A stretch of 64,000 nucleotides of DNA from Streptomyces geranii (GCF_002954775.1 NZ_PJME01000019.1:62001-126000); one strand, 5' to 3'. Shown: positions 37,333 to 46,345, counted from the stretch's first letter. Numbers and translations: made by a program. Notes: generated by a model not told the origin, from the letters alone.

Positions 37333-37399
37333 CGGCCCCTCCGGGGACATGAAGAAGGCGAGGCCCGAAGACCCCGCCCACCACCCACGAACCCTCAGC

Positions 37400-38110
37400 T
37401 CACGGCCACACCAGGCAATAAGGCTGATGCCCCGCCTCATGCAACCGATGGCTGAAGTCCTGCCACTCATGCAGCAGTTGATACACATTGAACGCATCCC
37501 GAGGCCCACCCCGGTCCGGCACCGTCGACCAGATGAAGGCCGCCGCTCCCACCGCTTCCTCCCCGATCCCCCGCAGGGGGTCGACGACGGTCATCGGAAG
37601 CTTCACCACCGCGTAGTCGGGGTGCAGGACGACCAGTTCCAGTGGCGGCACCTTGTGGAGAGGGACGCCCTCGATGCCCGTGAGGACCATCGCGGCCATC
37701 GTCTCGGGCTTGATCTTGGTGAACATGCCGTTCATGCCGAGTTCGTCGCCGCCGAGTTCCTCGGGGCGCATCGAGATCGGGACGCGGGCTGCCGTGGCGC
37801 CGTCCGGCGCCCCGAAGTATTTGTACGTCACCCCCACCCGACCACCATTCCCACTCGCCGCCCGGAGCCGCTCGACCCTCCGGTCGACGCTCTCGGGCAC
37901 ACCGTTCGATCCAGGTCCCGATCCCGATCCTGGACCCGATCCTGAACCTGAACCGGGTCCTGACGCAGGACCCAACCCCTGTCCCTGTCCCTGCCGTGCC
38001 GCTTCTGCCGCTGCCGCCGCTTCCTCCACGTCGCGTCGGTGCCTTCCCCGCCGGGCACGCCGAGGACCCAGGTCGTCAGTCCCCTCGCCCAGTCCGCCAC
38101 CGCGATGCAT
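37400..38110 (-). CDS. Hypothetical protein with Gly/Ser-rich hexamer-repeat region
   Basis: 236 aa, function not recognised. Residues ~20-85 are low complexity: an Ala/Glu run (EEAAAAAEAARQGQGQG) then GSGSGSGPGSGSGPGS-like sequence from a GGATCG/GGTTCA hexanucleotide array at about 37915-37970. The rest is a folded domain (VGVTYKYFGAPDGATAARVP, MRPEELGGDELGMNGMFTKI, LELVVLHPDYAVVKLPMTVV, FSHRLHEAGHQPYCLVW). The ATG at 38110 is uncertain, since an out-of-frame ATG eight bases upstream opens with a more protein-like MEICIAVADWARGLTTWVLG. A frameshift in the repeat tract is possible. Divergent from hemL. Confidence 0.7.
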   Translation of the reverse strand: MHRGGGLGEGTDDLGPRRARRGRHRRDVEEAAAAAEAARQGQGQGLGPASGPGSGSGSGPGSGSGPGSNGVPESVDRRVERLRAASGNGGRVGVTYKYFGAPDGATAARVPISMRPEELGGDELGMNGMFTKIKPETMAAMVLTGIEGVPLHKVPPLELVVLHPDYAVVKLPMTVVDPLRGIGEEAVGAAAFIWSTVPDRGGPRDAFNVYQLLHEWQDFSHRLHEAGHQPYCLVWP

Positions 38111-38436
38111 ATCTCCACCCGACTGCTTTTCTAGGACGCGCGAACCCCTCCGCGCAACCCGATCATCGTGTCAGTGACCTCCCCCACGTCCGCCCGCCGA
38201 AACGTGCGTTGAAACACCTGTCCGCAGGATCTTCGCAGCCTCTGAACACCGTCGTCCGCTCATCGTGCACCCATCGTTCGTATGTACGGGCCGATGGGCC
38301 GTGTGTCTCTGAGTGTCCCTGTGTGTGTCCGGTCCCAGTTTCGCAGACGGGTGGGGCCGACGGGCCGCTGTCCGGCCGCCTACCCTGAGGGGGTCACTGG
38401 CAACCGGAGTCCGAGAAGTCGGAGAAGTCGCAGGTC
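38111..38436. other. Intergenic region upstream of hemL
   Basis: About 325 bases between divergent genes, with no credible ORF. Repeated GTGTGTCT/GTGTGTGT words occur near 38300-38335. A -10-like TACCCT is at 38381-38386 with no consensus -35. GGAGAAG repeats at 38415-38430 precede the hemL ATG and probably supply the ribosome-binding site. Confidence 0.4.
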
Positions 38437-39792
38437 ATGAGCGAAACGTCTAGCGGGGCAGCCGACGGAACGGCGAGCGGGTTGCCCTATCCATATGAAG
38501 CGCCCGTCTCTCAGGGCCTCTTCGACCGTGCGACGGTCGTCACACCCGGCGGCGTCAACTCGCCGGTGCGTGCCTTCCGAGCCGTGGGCGGTACGCCCCG
38601 GTTCATGGTCTCGGGGCGTGGCCCATATCTCACCGACGCCGACGGCCGCGAATACGTCGACCTCGTCTGTTCCTGGGGGCCGATGATCCTCGGCCACTCC
38701 CGCCCCGAGGTCATCGCCGCCGTCCAGGACGCCGTCTCGCGCGGCACCTCCTTCGGTACGCCGGGGGAGGGCGAGGTCGCCCTCGCCGAGGAGATGGTCG
38801 ACCGCATCGACCCCCTTGAGCAGGTGCGGCTCGTCTCCAGCGGGACCGAGGCCACGATGTCCGCCATCCGCCTCGCCCGCGGGTTCACCCGGCGCTCCAA
38901 GGTCATCAAGTTCGCCGGGTGCTACCACGGTCACGTCGATTCGCTGCTCGCCGCCGCCGGGTCCGGTGTGGCCACGTTCGCGTTGCCCGACACCCCCGGC
39001 GTCACCGGCGCCCAGGCCGGCGACACCATCGTCCTGCCCTACAACGACCTCGACGCCGTCCACGCCGCCTTCGCCGCCCACCCCGGCGAGATCGCCTGCC
39101 TCATCACCGAGGCCTCCCCGGGCAACATGGGCGTCGTGCCGCCCCTCCCCGGCTTCAACCAAGGGTTGAAAGACGCCTGCGCCGCCAATGGCGCGCTCTA
39201 CGTCTCCGATGAGGTCATGACCGGGTTCCGTACCAGTCGTGGTGGGTGGTTCGGGATTGATGGTGTACGGCCGGATCTCATGACCTTCGGGAAGGTCATG
39301 GGCGGTGGTTTTCCCGCCGCCGCCTTCGGTGGGCGGGCCGAGGTCATGGCTCACCTCGCCCCCGCCGGGCCCGTCTACCAGGCCGGCACCCTCTCCGGTA
39401 ACCCCGTCGCCACCGCCGCCGGGCTCGCCCAGCTGCGGCTGCTCGACGAGGCGGCCTACGTCACCGTCGACGCCGTCTCGGCGCAACTCCGAGCACTCGT
39501 CAGTGACGCGCTGAGCAAGGAAGGCGTCGCGCACACCGTGCAGAACGCCTCCAACATGTTCTCCGTCTTCTTCACCGACCGGCCGGTGCGCGACTACGAG
39601 GGCGCCAAGGCACAGGAGTCCTTCCGCTTCACCGCCTTCTTCCACTCCATGCTGGCGAGCGGCGTCTATCTCCCGCCCTCGTCCTTCGAGTCCTGGTTCG
39701 TCTCCACCGCGCACGACGACCGGGCCATCCAGAAAATCGCCGACGCCCTCCCGGCGGCGGCCCGTGCGGCAGCGGAGGCCACGGCAGCATGA
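38437..39792 (+). CDS. hemL: Glutamate-1-semialdehyde 2,1-aminomutase
   Basis: PLP enzyme of the C5 haem pathway that converts glutamate-1-semialdehyde to 5-aminolevulinate, 451 aa. TPGGVNSPVRAFRAVGGTPR, CSWGPMILGHSRPEV, RLVSSGTEATMSAIRLARGF and FAGCYHGHVDSLL are family blocks. DEVMTGFRTSRGG carries the PLP-pairing Asp and LMTFGKVMGGGFP the Schiff-base Lys. GPVYQAGTLSGNPVA closes the site. It overlaps the phosphatase gene by four bases. It supplies the tetrapyrrole precursor for haem and for corrin made by the cob genes in this window. Confidence 0.97.
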   Translation: MSETSSGAADGTASGLPYPYEAPVSQGLFDRATVVTPGGVNSPVRAFRAVGGTPRFMVSGRGPYLTDADGREYVDLVCSWGPMILGHSRPEVIAAVQDAVSRGTSFGTPGEGEVALAEEMVDRIDPLEQVRLVSSGTEATMSAIRLARGFTRRSKVIKFAGCYHGHVDSLLAAAGSGVATFALPDTPGVTGAQAGDTIVLPYNDLDAVHAAFAAHPGEIACLITEASPGNMGVVPPLPGFNQGLKDACAANGALYVSDEVMTGFRTSRGGWFGIDGVRPDLMTFGKVMGGGFPAAAFGGRAEVMAHLAPAGPVYQAGTLSGNPVATAAGLAQLRLLDEAAYVTVDAVSAQLRALVSDALSKEGVAHTVQNASNMFSVFFTDRPVRDYEGAKAQESFRFTAFFHSMLASGVYLPPSSFESWFVSTAHDDRAIQKIADALPAAARAAAEATAA

Positions 39793-40499
39793 CCGACAGC
39801 AGCAACCGGAGCACCGGCTCCAACGAGTCCGACATCACCGTCGTCCATCTCATGCGGCACGGTGAAGTCGCCAACCCCGACGGGGTGTTGTACGGGCGGC
39901 TCGCCGGCTACCACCTCTCCGACCTCGGCCGCCGTATGGCCGACCGCGTCGCCGAGCACCTCGCCTCCCGCGATGTCACGTACGTCTGCGCCTCCCCGCT
40001 GGAGCGCGCCCAGGAGACCGCGACCCCCATCGCCAAGGCGCACGGGCTCGACCTCGCCTCCGACGGGCGGCTCATCGAGGCCGACAACGTCTTCCAGGGC
40101 AAGACCTTCGGCGTCGGCGACGGCGCGCTCAAGCGGCCCGAGAACTGGAAGCACCTGGTCAACCCGTTCAAGCCGTCCTGGGGAGAGCCGTACGTCGACC
40201 AGGTCGTCCGCATGATGGGGGCGCTGGACGCCGCCAAGGACGCCGCCCGTGGGCACGAGGCCGTGCTCGTCAGCCACCAGCTGCCGATCTGGATCGTGCG
40301 CTCGTACGTCGAGAAGCGGCGGCTCTGGCACGACCCCCGCAAGCGGCAGTGCACCCTCGCCTCCCTCACCACCTTCACCTACCGCGGCGACAAGATCGTG
40401 TCCGTCGGCTACAGCGAGCCCGCCCGCGATCTCGTCCCCGCCCATCTCCTCGCCGGCGCCAAGCCGGTGAAGGGGAAGGACAAAGCTTTCGGGGCGTAG
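39789..40499 (+). CDS. Histidine phosphatase family protein
   Basis: Phosphoglycerate-mutase-like enzyme, 236 aa. VVHLMRHGEVANPDGVLYGR has the catalytic RHG His, and CASPLERAQETATPIA has the second Arg and the usual SPL box. A Glu in DGRLIEADNVFQGKT acts as proton donor, and EAVLVSHQLPIWIVRSYVEK holds the second His. Phosphatase rather than mutase activity is likely from its length. ATG 39789 overlaps the hemL stop, so it is cotranscribed. Substrate not assigned. Confidence 0.92.
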   Translation: MTDSSNRSTGSNESDITVVHLMRHGEVANPDGVLYGRLAGYHLSDLGRRMADRVAEHLASRDVTYVCASPLERAQETATPIAKAHGLDLASDGRLIEADNVFQGKTFGVGDGALKRPENWKHLVNPFKPSWGEPYVDQVVRMMGALDAAKDAARGHEAVLVSHQLPIWIVRSYVEKRRLWHDPRKRQCTLASLTTFTYRGDKIVSVGYSEPARDLVPAHLLAGAKPVKGKDKAFGA

Positions 40500-40553
40500 T
40501 GACACAACTGTTGCAATTGTTCCGGAATCCATGAAAACGCGGGGAACCTCCTC

Positions 40554-40600
40554 ATTCGTCGTGCCCTCTGACTGGGTGACCACCAGCGGGTACGACGAAT
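40554..40600 (+). promoter_or_regulatory. Inverted repeat in the leader of the lipoprotein gene
   Basis: ATTCGTCGT (40554-40562) and ACGACGAAT (40592-40600) are perfect 9-bp arms with a 29-base loop containing a smaller CTGG/CCAG stem. It ends nine bases before the ATG and overlaps the ribosome-binding region, so folding could mask initiation. Function inferred from position only. Confidence 0.4.
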
Positions 40601-40609
40601 GGGGACCAC

Positions 40610-41917
40610 ATGCACCGCTTCAGCCGACGAGGCGCTCTCGGCCTCGGCCTCGGGGCCGCCGCGGCTCTCGGCACCGCCGGCTGCGGGACCGTACTGGGAG
40701 ACGGGTCGGACGGGTCCGGAGGTTCCGGTAACGACCGGCCTTCCGGCAAGCCGTCGCCCAAGGCCACCCCGACCCCCACCGTCAAGCCCATCGGCGACGG
40801 CTCCACCTCCTTCACCGGCAAGCAGCCCCACCAGCCCGCCAAGCCCGTGCCGCTGGAACCCGGCCAGACCCCGCCCCAGTTCGTGATCTTCTCCTGGGAC
40901 GGGGCCGGTGAAGTCGGCAACGGCCTCTTCCCCCGCTTCCTCGACCTCGCCAAGGCCCACGGCGCCCACATGACCTTCTTCCTCTCCGGGCTCTACCTCC
41001 TCCCCGAGTCGCAGAAGCGCAAGTACCTCCCGCCGAACAACCGCCCCGGCGCCTCCGACATCGGCTACCTCACCGACGAGCACGTCAAGGCGACCCTCAC
41101 CAACGTCCGGCAGGCCTGGCTCGACGGCCACGAGATAGGCACCCACTTCAACGGCCACTTCTGCTCCGGCTACGGCACCGTCGCCAACTGGACGCCCCAG
41201 CAGTGGCGCAGCGAGATAGAGCAGGCCAAGGGGTTCGTGAAGGAGTGGCGGACCAACACCGGGTGGACCGACCTTCCCGCCCTTCCCTTCGACTACGAGA
41301 AGGAGCTGATCGGCGGGCGTACGCCCTGTCTGCTCGGGCAGAACAACCTGCTGCCCACCGCCCGCGCCCTCGGCTGGCGCTACGACGCCTCCTCGCCCGG
41401 CGGACGACAGGTGTGGCCGGCGAAGACGGACGGCGTCTGGGACCTGCCCCTCCAGGCGATACCTTTCCCCGGCCGTTCGTTCGAGGTCCTCTCCATGGAC
41501 TACAACATCCTCGCCAACCAGTCGATCAACTCGACCAACGCCCCCGCCTACAACTACCCGGCCTGGCGCGAGCAGGCGTCCGGCGCCTACATCGCCGGTT
41601 TCCGGCGGGCGTACGAGACGAACCGTGCCCCCTTCTTCGTCGGCAACCACTTCGAGCACTGGAACGGCGGCATCTACATGGACGCCGTCGAGGAAGCCCT
41701 CAAGCACATCGCGCGGGAGAAGGAGAAGGGTGAGGACATCAGGCTCGTCTCCTTCCGGCAGTTCGTCGACTGGCTGGACGTACAGAAGCCCGAGGTGCTG
41801 GAGAAGCTGCGGACCCTCGACGTCGGACAGCCGCCGGTCGGCGGCTGGAACGGCTTCCTCGCCGCGACACCGCAGACACCGCAGACGCCCACCGGTACCG
41901 CCACGACAGCCGCGTGA
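40610..41917 (+). CDS. Tat-exported lipoprotein with polysaccharide-deacetylase-like domain
   Basis: 435 aa secreted protein. The signal peptide has the twin-arginine motif SRRGALGLG and ends in lipobox LGTAGC, so it is a Tat-dependent lipoprotein on the outer face of the membrane. A Gly/Ser/Pro linker (to ~80) precedes a NodB-like barrel: FVIFSWDGAGEVGNGLFPRF, AHGAHMTFFLSGLYLLP and GHEIGTHFNGHFC with the HxxGH-type metal ligands. FFVGNHFEHWNGGIYMDAV is the late block. Likely target is cell-wall or capsular N-acetylated glycan, not proven. It lies between hemL genes and the cytochrome maturation operon. Confidence 0.82.
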   Translation: MHRFSRRGALGLGLGAAAALGTAGCGTVLGDGSDGSGGSGNDRPSGKPSPKATPTPTVKPIGDGSTSFTGKQPHQPAKPVPLEPGQTPPQFVIFSWDGAGEVGNGLFPRFLDLAKAHGAHMTFFLSGLYLLPESQKRKYLPPNNRPGASDIGYLTDEHVKATLTNVRQAWLDGHEIGTHFNGHFCSGYGTVANWTPQQWRSEIEQAKGFVKEWRTNTGWTDLPALPFDYEKELIGGRTPCLLGQNNLLPTARALGWRYDASSPGGRQVWPAKTDGVWDLPLQAIPFPGRSFEVLSMDYNILANQSINSTNAPAYNYPAWREQASGAYIAGFRRAYETNRAPFFVGNHFEHWNGGIYMDAVEEALKHIAREKEKGEDIRLVSFRQFVDWLDVQKPEVLEKLRTLDVGQPPVGGWNGFLAATPQTPQTPTGTATTAA

Positions 41918-41940
41918 CCAGCCTGAAAGGGCGTCTGAAA

Positions 41941-41958
41941 TGCGGGTTTCCGCCCGCA
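41941..41958 (+). terminator. Short hairpin between lipoprotein and TlpA-like genes
   Basis: TGCGGG-TTTCCG-CCCGCA, a 6-bp stem 23 bases after the stop. Weak, with no U-tract, so read-through into the cytochrome genes is possible. Confidence 0.3.
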
Positions 41959-42004
41959 AGGGGGGTGCGCAAGATCCTCGGAACGGACATGCGAAACTTT
42001 TCAC

Positions 42005-42655
42005 ATGAGTGCCGCCAGCCGCGCCCCCCTCTCCTCGAACCTCTCCGCGAACCGTTCCCGTGGCCAAGTCCGTAGCCGCCGGGCCATGGTGCTCACCACC
42101 ACGGCCGTCGCGTCCGCGCTGCTGCTGACCGCGTGCGGTTCCGGCGGTACGTCCGGGGGCTCGGGCGACACCAACTTCATCACCGGGACCGACGGCATCG
42201 CGACCGTCGCCAAGGGCGAGCGGGCCGCCGCCCCCGACCTCTCCGGCCCGACCATCGACGGCAAACAGCTCGACGTCGCCGACTACAAGGGCAAGGTCGT
42301 CGTCATCAACGTGTGGGGTTCCTGGTGCGGGCCCTGCCGGCTCGAAGCCAAGAACTTCGTCGCCGTCTCCGCCGATCTCAAGGACCAGGGCGTCCAGTTC
42401 GTCGGCATCAACACCCGCGACACCAGCACCGGTCCGGCGGTCGCCTTCGAGAAGCAGTACGGCGTCACGTACCCGAGTCTCTACGACCCCACCGGCAAGC
42501 TGATGCTCCGCTTCAAGAAGGGCACGCTCAACCCGCAGGCCATCCCCTCCACCCTGGTCATCGACCGGGACGGGAAGATCGCCGCCCGGACGCTCCAGGC
42601 GCTCAGCGAGGACAACCTCCGCAAGATGCTCAAGCCCGTCCTCGCGGAGAAGTGA
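42005..42655 (+). CDS. resA: ResA/TlpA-like thiol-disulfide oxidoreductase lipoprotein
   Basis: Membrane-anchored thioredoxin, 216 aa, that reduces apocytochrome c cysteines outside the cell membrane. The lipobox LLLTACGSG follows a hydrophobic signal at ~26-45. The active site is VWGSWCGPCRLEAKNFVAVS, a CGPC motif with the TlpA/ResA helix. QFVGINTRDTSTGPAVAFEK and IPSTLVIDRDGKIAAR contain the cis-Pro. It is two bases from ccdA and begins the operon. Confidence 0.92.
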   Translation: MSAASRAPLSSNLSANRSRGQVRSRRAMVLTTTAVASALLLTACGSGGTSGGSGDTNFITGTDGIATVAKGERAAAPDLSGPTIDGKQLDVADYKGKVVVINVWGSWCGPCRLEAKNFVAVSADLKDQGVQFVGINTRDTSTGPAVAFEKQYGVTYPSLYDPTGKLMLRFKKGTLNPQAIPSTLVIDRDGKIAARTLQALSEDNLRKMLKPVLAEK

Positions 42656-42656
42656 C

Positions 42657-43454
42657 GTGTCCGGCGCGATCACGGAGCTGACCGGTGTGCTCACGCTCGC
42701 CGCCTCCGTCCCCGAGGCCAACAAGACCGTCATGGACGGCGCCCTGATACTGGCCCTCCCCATCGCCCTGCTCGGCGGCCTCGTCTCCTTCTTCTCGCCC
42801 TGCGTGCTGCCCCTCGTACCGGGCTATCTGTCGTACGTCACCGGCGTGACCGGCACCGATCTCGGCGAGGCCCGCCGGGGGCGGATGGTCGCGGGGGCCT
42901 CGCTCTTCGTGCTCGGGTTCACCGCCGTGTTCGTGTCGACCGGCGCCCTGTTCGGGTACTTCGGGCAGACGCTGCAGGAGCACCAGAGCGTGCTGTCCAA
43001 GGTGCTCGGCGTGCTCATGATCCTCATGGGCGTCTTCTTCATGGGCATGATGCCCTGGCTCACCCAGCGCGAGTTCAGGTTCCACAAGAAGCCGGTCAGC
43101 GGGCTGGTCGGCGCCCCCGTCCTCGGCGCGCTGTTCGGCATCGGCTGGACGCCCTGCATCGGCCCGACCCTCGCCTCCGTCAACACCCTCGCCTTCAACG
43201 AGGCCAGCGCCGGGCGCGGGGCCATACTGACCGTCGCCTACTGCATCGGCCTCGGTGTCCCCTTCGTGCTCGCCGCGGTCGCCTTCCGCAAGGCGCTCGG
43301 TGCCTTCGGGTGGGTCAAGCGCCACTATGTCTGGGTCATGCGCATCGGCGGCTCGATGATGATCCTGACCGGTGTGCTGCTCCTTACCGGCGCGTGGGAC
43401 CGTCTGGTGCAGGAGATGCAGACCTGGTCCAACGGCTTCACTGTGGGGATCTGA
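42657..43454 (+). CDS. ccdA: Cytochrome c biogenesis transmembrane protein CcdA
   Basis: 265 aa, six membrane helices. It passes electrons from cytosolic thioredoxin to the extracytoplasmic ResA. SFFSPCVLPLVPGYLSYVTG holds the first helix Cys and IGWTPCIGPTLASVNTLAF the partner Cys in helix 4; both are in the conserved SPCxLPLxP and TPCxGP settings. GTG 42657 starts one base after the resA stop. Part of the ResABC-type system II maturation operon. Confidence 0.95.
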   Translation: MSGAITELTGVLTLAASVPEANKTVMDGALILALPIALLGGLVSFFSPCVLPLVPGYLSYVTGVTGTDLGEARRGRMVAGASLFVLGFTAVFVSTGALFGYFGQTLQEHQSVLSKVLGVLMILMGVFFMGMMPWLTQREFRFHKKPVSGLVGAPVLGALFGIGWTPCIGPTLASVNTLAFNEASAGRGAILTVAYCIGLGVPFVLAAVAFRKALGAFGWVKRHYVWVMRIGGSMMILTGVLLLTGAWDRLVQEMQTWSNGFTVGI

Positions 43455-43457
43455 TCC

Positions 43458-45170
43458 ATGAGCAACACCGACACCAGCACCGGCAGGACGAGCGACGAGC
43501 AGGAACTCGGCGCCGCCGCCTCCCAGCTCTCCACCGCCCCCCAGGAGGACGCGCCGAACCTGCCCCCCGCCCTCGGTGTCATCGGCTGGGCCCGCTGGTT
43601 CTGGCGGCAGCTCACCTCGATGCGGGTCGCGCTGCTGCTGCTCTTCCTGCTGTCGCTCGGGGCGATCCCCGGCTCGCTGATCCCGCAGTCGGGGACCGAC
43701 GAGACCAAGGTCGCCGACTTCATGAAGCGGCACGACGTCCTCGGCCCGCTCTACGACAAGCTCGGGCTGTTCCACGTGTACAGCTCGGTGTGGTTCTCGT
43801 CGATCTACATCCTGCTCTTCATCTCCCTCATCGGCTGCATCGTGCCCCGCACCTGGCAGTTCGTCGGCCAGCTGCGCGGCCGTCCGCCGGGCGCCCCCCG
43901 CCGGCTGACCCGGCTGCCCGCCTACACGACGTGGCGTACGGAGACCGAGCCCGAGCAGGTGCGCGAGGCAGCCCTCGTACTGCTGAGGAAGCGGCGTTTC
44001 CGGGCACATGTCACTGGGGACGCGGTCGCCGCCGAGAAGGGCTATCTGCGGGAGGTCGGCAACCTCGCCTTCCACATCGCGCTGATCGTGATGCTGACCT
44101 CCTTCGCCTGGGGCCAGCTGTACAAGTCCGAGGGCAACAAGCTGATCCTCGAAGGTGACGGCTTCTCCAACACCCTCACCCAGTACGACGACTTCAAGTC
44201 GGGCACCCTCTTCGACACCGACGATCTCGACCCTTTCTCCTTCAACCTGAAGGACTTCAAGGGCACGTACGAGACGACCGGCCCCAACCGCGGTACCCCG
44301 CGCACCTACGAGGCCGACGTCAGCTACAGCGTCGGCGCGTACGGCAAGGACAAGAAGCGGACCATCAAGGTCAACGAGCCGCTGGTCATCGGCGACTCGA
44401 AGGTCTACCTCACCGCCCATGGTTACGCGCCTGTCATCACCGTCCGCGACGGCAAGGGCAAGGTCGTCTACAGCCAGCCCGTCGCCCTGCTGCCGCTCGA
44501 CTCCAACGTCACCTCCTCCGGTGCCATCAAGGTCATGGACGGCTACCGCGACGCCAAGGGCGTCGCCGAACAGCTCGGTTTCCAGGCCTTCTTCCTGCCG
44601 ACCTACGTGCCCGGCAACGAACTCGCCTCGCAGTTCCCGGCGTTGGACAACCCGGTGCTCAACCTCATCGGCTACCACGGCGACCTGGGCGTCAACGCGG
44701 GCATCCCGCAGAGCGTGTACCAGCTCGACAAGAGCCACATGAAGGTCTTCAAGGACGCCAAGGGCGCGGAGGTACGGGAGAACCTGAAGCCCGGCGAGAC
44801 GATGACCCTGCCGAACGGCGCCGGCTCGGTCACCTACGAGGGCACCCAGGAGTGGGCCAACTTCCAGGTCACCCGCCAGCCCGCCGCAGGCTGGGCGCTC
44901 GGCGGCGCGATCGTCGCCATCTTCGGCCTCGCCGGTTCCCTCTTCATCCAGCGCCGCCGGGTGTGGGTGCGGGCGGTGCGCGGCTCCGACGGCATCACCG
45001 TCGTCGAGCTGGGCGGCCTCGGCCGCAGCGAGTCCGCCAAGGTGCCCGAGGAACTCGGCGACCTCGCCGGAATCCTGTACGACCAGGCGCCCGGCGCCCC
45101 CGAGACCCCTGTTTCCGACACCCCCGACCCCACTGCCGTACCTGCCGAATCCGAAGGGGCTGAGAAGTAA
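43458..45170 (+). CDS. resB: Cytochrome c biogenesis protein ResB
   Basis: 570 aa haem-handling partner of CcsB in system II. Helices near 40-70 (LTSMRVALLLLFLLSLGAIP), 95-125 (YSSVWFSSIYILLFISLIGC), 200-225 and 480-500 flank a large extracytoplasmic domain. PGSLIPQSGTDE and LREVGNLAFHIALIVMLTSF are Ccs1/ResB signatures. C-terminal ~45 residues are acidic and Pro-rich. It starts three bases after ccdA and is immediately followed by ccsB. Confidence 0.94.
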   Translation: MSNTDTSTGRTSDEQELGAAASQLSTAPQEDAPNLPPALGVIGWARWFWRQLTSMRVALLLLFLLSLGAIPGSLIPQSGTDETKVADFMKRHDVLGPLYDKLGLFHVYSSVWFSSIYILLFISLIGCIVPRTWQFVGQLRGRPPGAPRRLTRLPAYTTWRTETEPEQVREAALVLLRKRRFRAHVTGDAVAAEKGYLREVGNLAFHIALIVMLTSFAWGQLYKSEGNKLILEGDGFSNTLTQYDDFKSGTLFDTDDLDPFSFNLKDFKGTYETTGPNRGTPRTYEADVSYSVGAYGKDKKRTIKVNEPLVIGDSKVYLTAHGYAPVITVRDGKGKVVYSQPVALLPLDSNVTSSGAIKVMDGYRDAKGVAEQLGFQAFFLPTYVPGNELASQFPALDNPVLNLIGYHGDLGVNAGIPQSVYQLDKSHMKVFKDAKGAEVRENLKPGETMTLPNGAGSVTYEGTQEWANFQVTRQPAAGWALGGAIVAIFGLAGSLFIQRRRVWVRAVRGSDGITVVELGGLGRSESAKVPEELGDLAGILYDQAPGAPETPVSDTPDPTAVPAESEGAEK

Positions 45171-46256
45171 ATGCAATCTCTCGCCGCCGCGACCAACGAG
45201 AACCTCGCGAACCTCAGCAACACGCTGATCTACTCCGCGATGGCCGTCTACACCCTGGCCTTCTTCACCTACATCGCCGAGTGGACCTTCGGCAGCCGCA
45301 GCAAGATCAGCCGTACGGCCGCCGCGCTCACCGCGAAGCCCGCCGCCGGGGCGAAGGCGCCGGAGGTGACCGTCAAGAACGCCGGCGGGACCGCCGTACT
45401 GGAGCGGCCGAAGGTCGTCGTCCGGGCCGCGGCCGGGGCCCGGGACGTGCCGGACGGGCCCGGCGCGCACGGGGGTGACGTGCAGGGCGACCTGTACGGG
45501 CGGATCGCCGTGTCGCTCACGGTGCTGGCGTTCCTGATCGAGTTCGCCGGGGTGCTGGCCCGCGCGCTGTCCGTGCAGCGGGCGCCGTGGGGCAACATGT
45601 ACGAGTTCAACCTGACCTTCTCCACCACGGCCGTCGGCGTCTACCTCGTCTTCCTCGCCCTGAAGAAGGACATCCGCTGGCTGGGCCTGCCCCTGGTGAC
45701 GTCGGTCCTCCTGGACCTCGGTCTCGCGGTCACCGTCCTGTACACCGCGAGCGACCAGCTCGTGCCGGCCCTCCACTCGTACTGGCTGTACATCCACGTC
45801 TCCACGGCGATCCTGTGCGGCGCCGTCTTCTACGTGGGCGCGGTCGCCACGATCCTGTACCTCTTCAAGGACTCGTACGAGAACAAGCTCGCGTCCGGCG
45901 GCAAGCCCGGCACCTTCGCCACCTCCGTCATGGAGCGCCTGCCCGCCTCGGCCTCGCTCGACAAGTTCTCGTACCGGATCAACGCGGCCGTCTTCCCGCT
46001 GTGGACGTTCACGATCATCGCGGGCGCGATCTGGGCGGGCGACGCCTGGGGCCGCTACTGGGGCTGGGACCCGAAGGAGACCTGGGCGTTCATCACCTGG
46101 GTCGCCTACGCCACCTACCTGCACGCCCGCGCCACGGCCGGCTGGAAGGGCCGCAAGGCCGCCTACATCGCGCTGATCGCGTTCGCGTGCTTCCTCTTCA
46201 ACTACTACGGCGTCAACATCTTCGTCAGCGGCAAGCACTCGTACGCCGGAGTCTGA
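45171..46256 (+). CDS. ccsB: Cytochrome c assembly protein CcsB/ResC
   Basis: 361 aa haem lyase component of system II with about eight helices. The tryptophan-rich WWD-type haem loop is WAGDAWGRYWGWDPKETWAF and the conserved His residues lie in LHSYWLYIHVSTAILCG and ATYLHARATAGW. A cytosolic loop of about 70 residues after the first helix is Ala/Pro-rich. ATG 45171 abuts the resB stop. Last gene of the operon, followed by a very strong terminator. Confidence 0.96.
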   Translation: MQSLAAATNENLANLSNTLIYSAMAVYTLAFFTYIAEWTFGSRSKISRTAAALTAKPAAGAKAPEVTVKNAGGTAVLERPKVVVRAAAGARDVPDGPGAHGGDVQGDLYGRIAVSLTVLAFLIEFAGVLARALSVQRAPWGNMYEFNLTFSTTAVGVYLVFLALKKDIRWLGLPLVTSVLLDLGLAVTVLYTASDQLVPALHSYWLYIHVSTAILCGAVFYVGAVATILYLFKDSYENKLASGGKPGTFATSVMERLPASASLDKFSYRINAAVFPLWTFTIIAGAIWAGDAWGRYWGWDPKETWAFITWVAYATYLHARATAGWKGRKAAYIALIAFACFLFNYYGVNIFVSGKHSYAGV

Positions 46257-46278
46257 GCCGTAACGCAACTCCCTTGTC

Positions 46279-46324
46279 CCGAAGGCCGGTTCCCGTGACC
46301 CACGTCACGGGAACCGGCCTTCGG
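46279..46324 (+). terminator. 21-bp hairpin terminator of the cytochrome c operon
   Basis: Perfect stem of CCGAAGGCCGGTTCCCGTGA plus C against its complement, with a 4-base CCAC loop. It begins 22 bases after the ccsB stop. A GTG within it at 46295 is in frame with the sigma factor gene but is unlikely to be its start. It separates the operon from the sigma factor. Confidence 0.85.
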
Positions 46325-46345
46325 CGTACGGACAGGCAAGAGGGC

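Noticed and set aside
37145..37400. Integrase remnant or attachment site suggested by repeated ATGTGCCCT words (37301-37321)
   Set aside because: There is no tRNA, no recombinase motif and no second copy of the repeat in the window.
42630..46268. A 1,212-codon open frame on the minus strand opposite the cytochrome c operon
   Set aside because: It is antisense to five well-recognised genes, its translation is Gly/Val/Asp/Arg-rich without motifs, and long antisense frames are expected in high-GC DNA.
46295..46345. GTG 46295 as the sigma factor start
   Set aside because: It lies inside the 21-bp terminator hairpin. GTG 46346 has a better ribosome-binding site and matches sigma factor N-termini.
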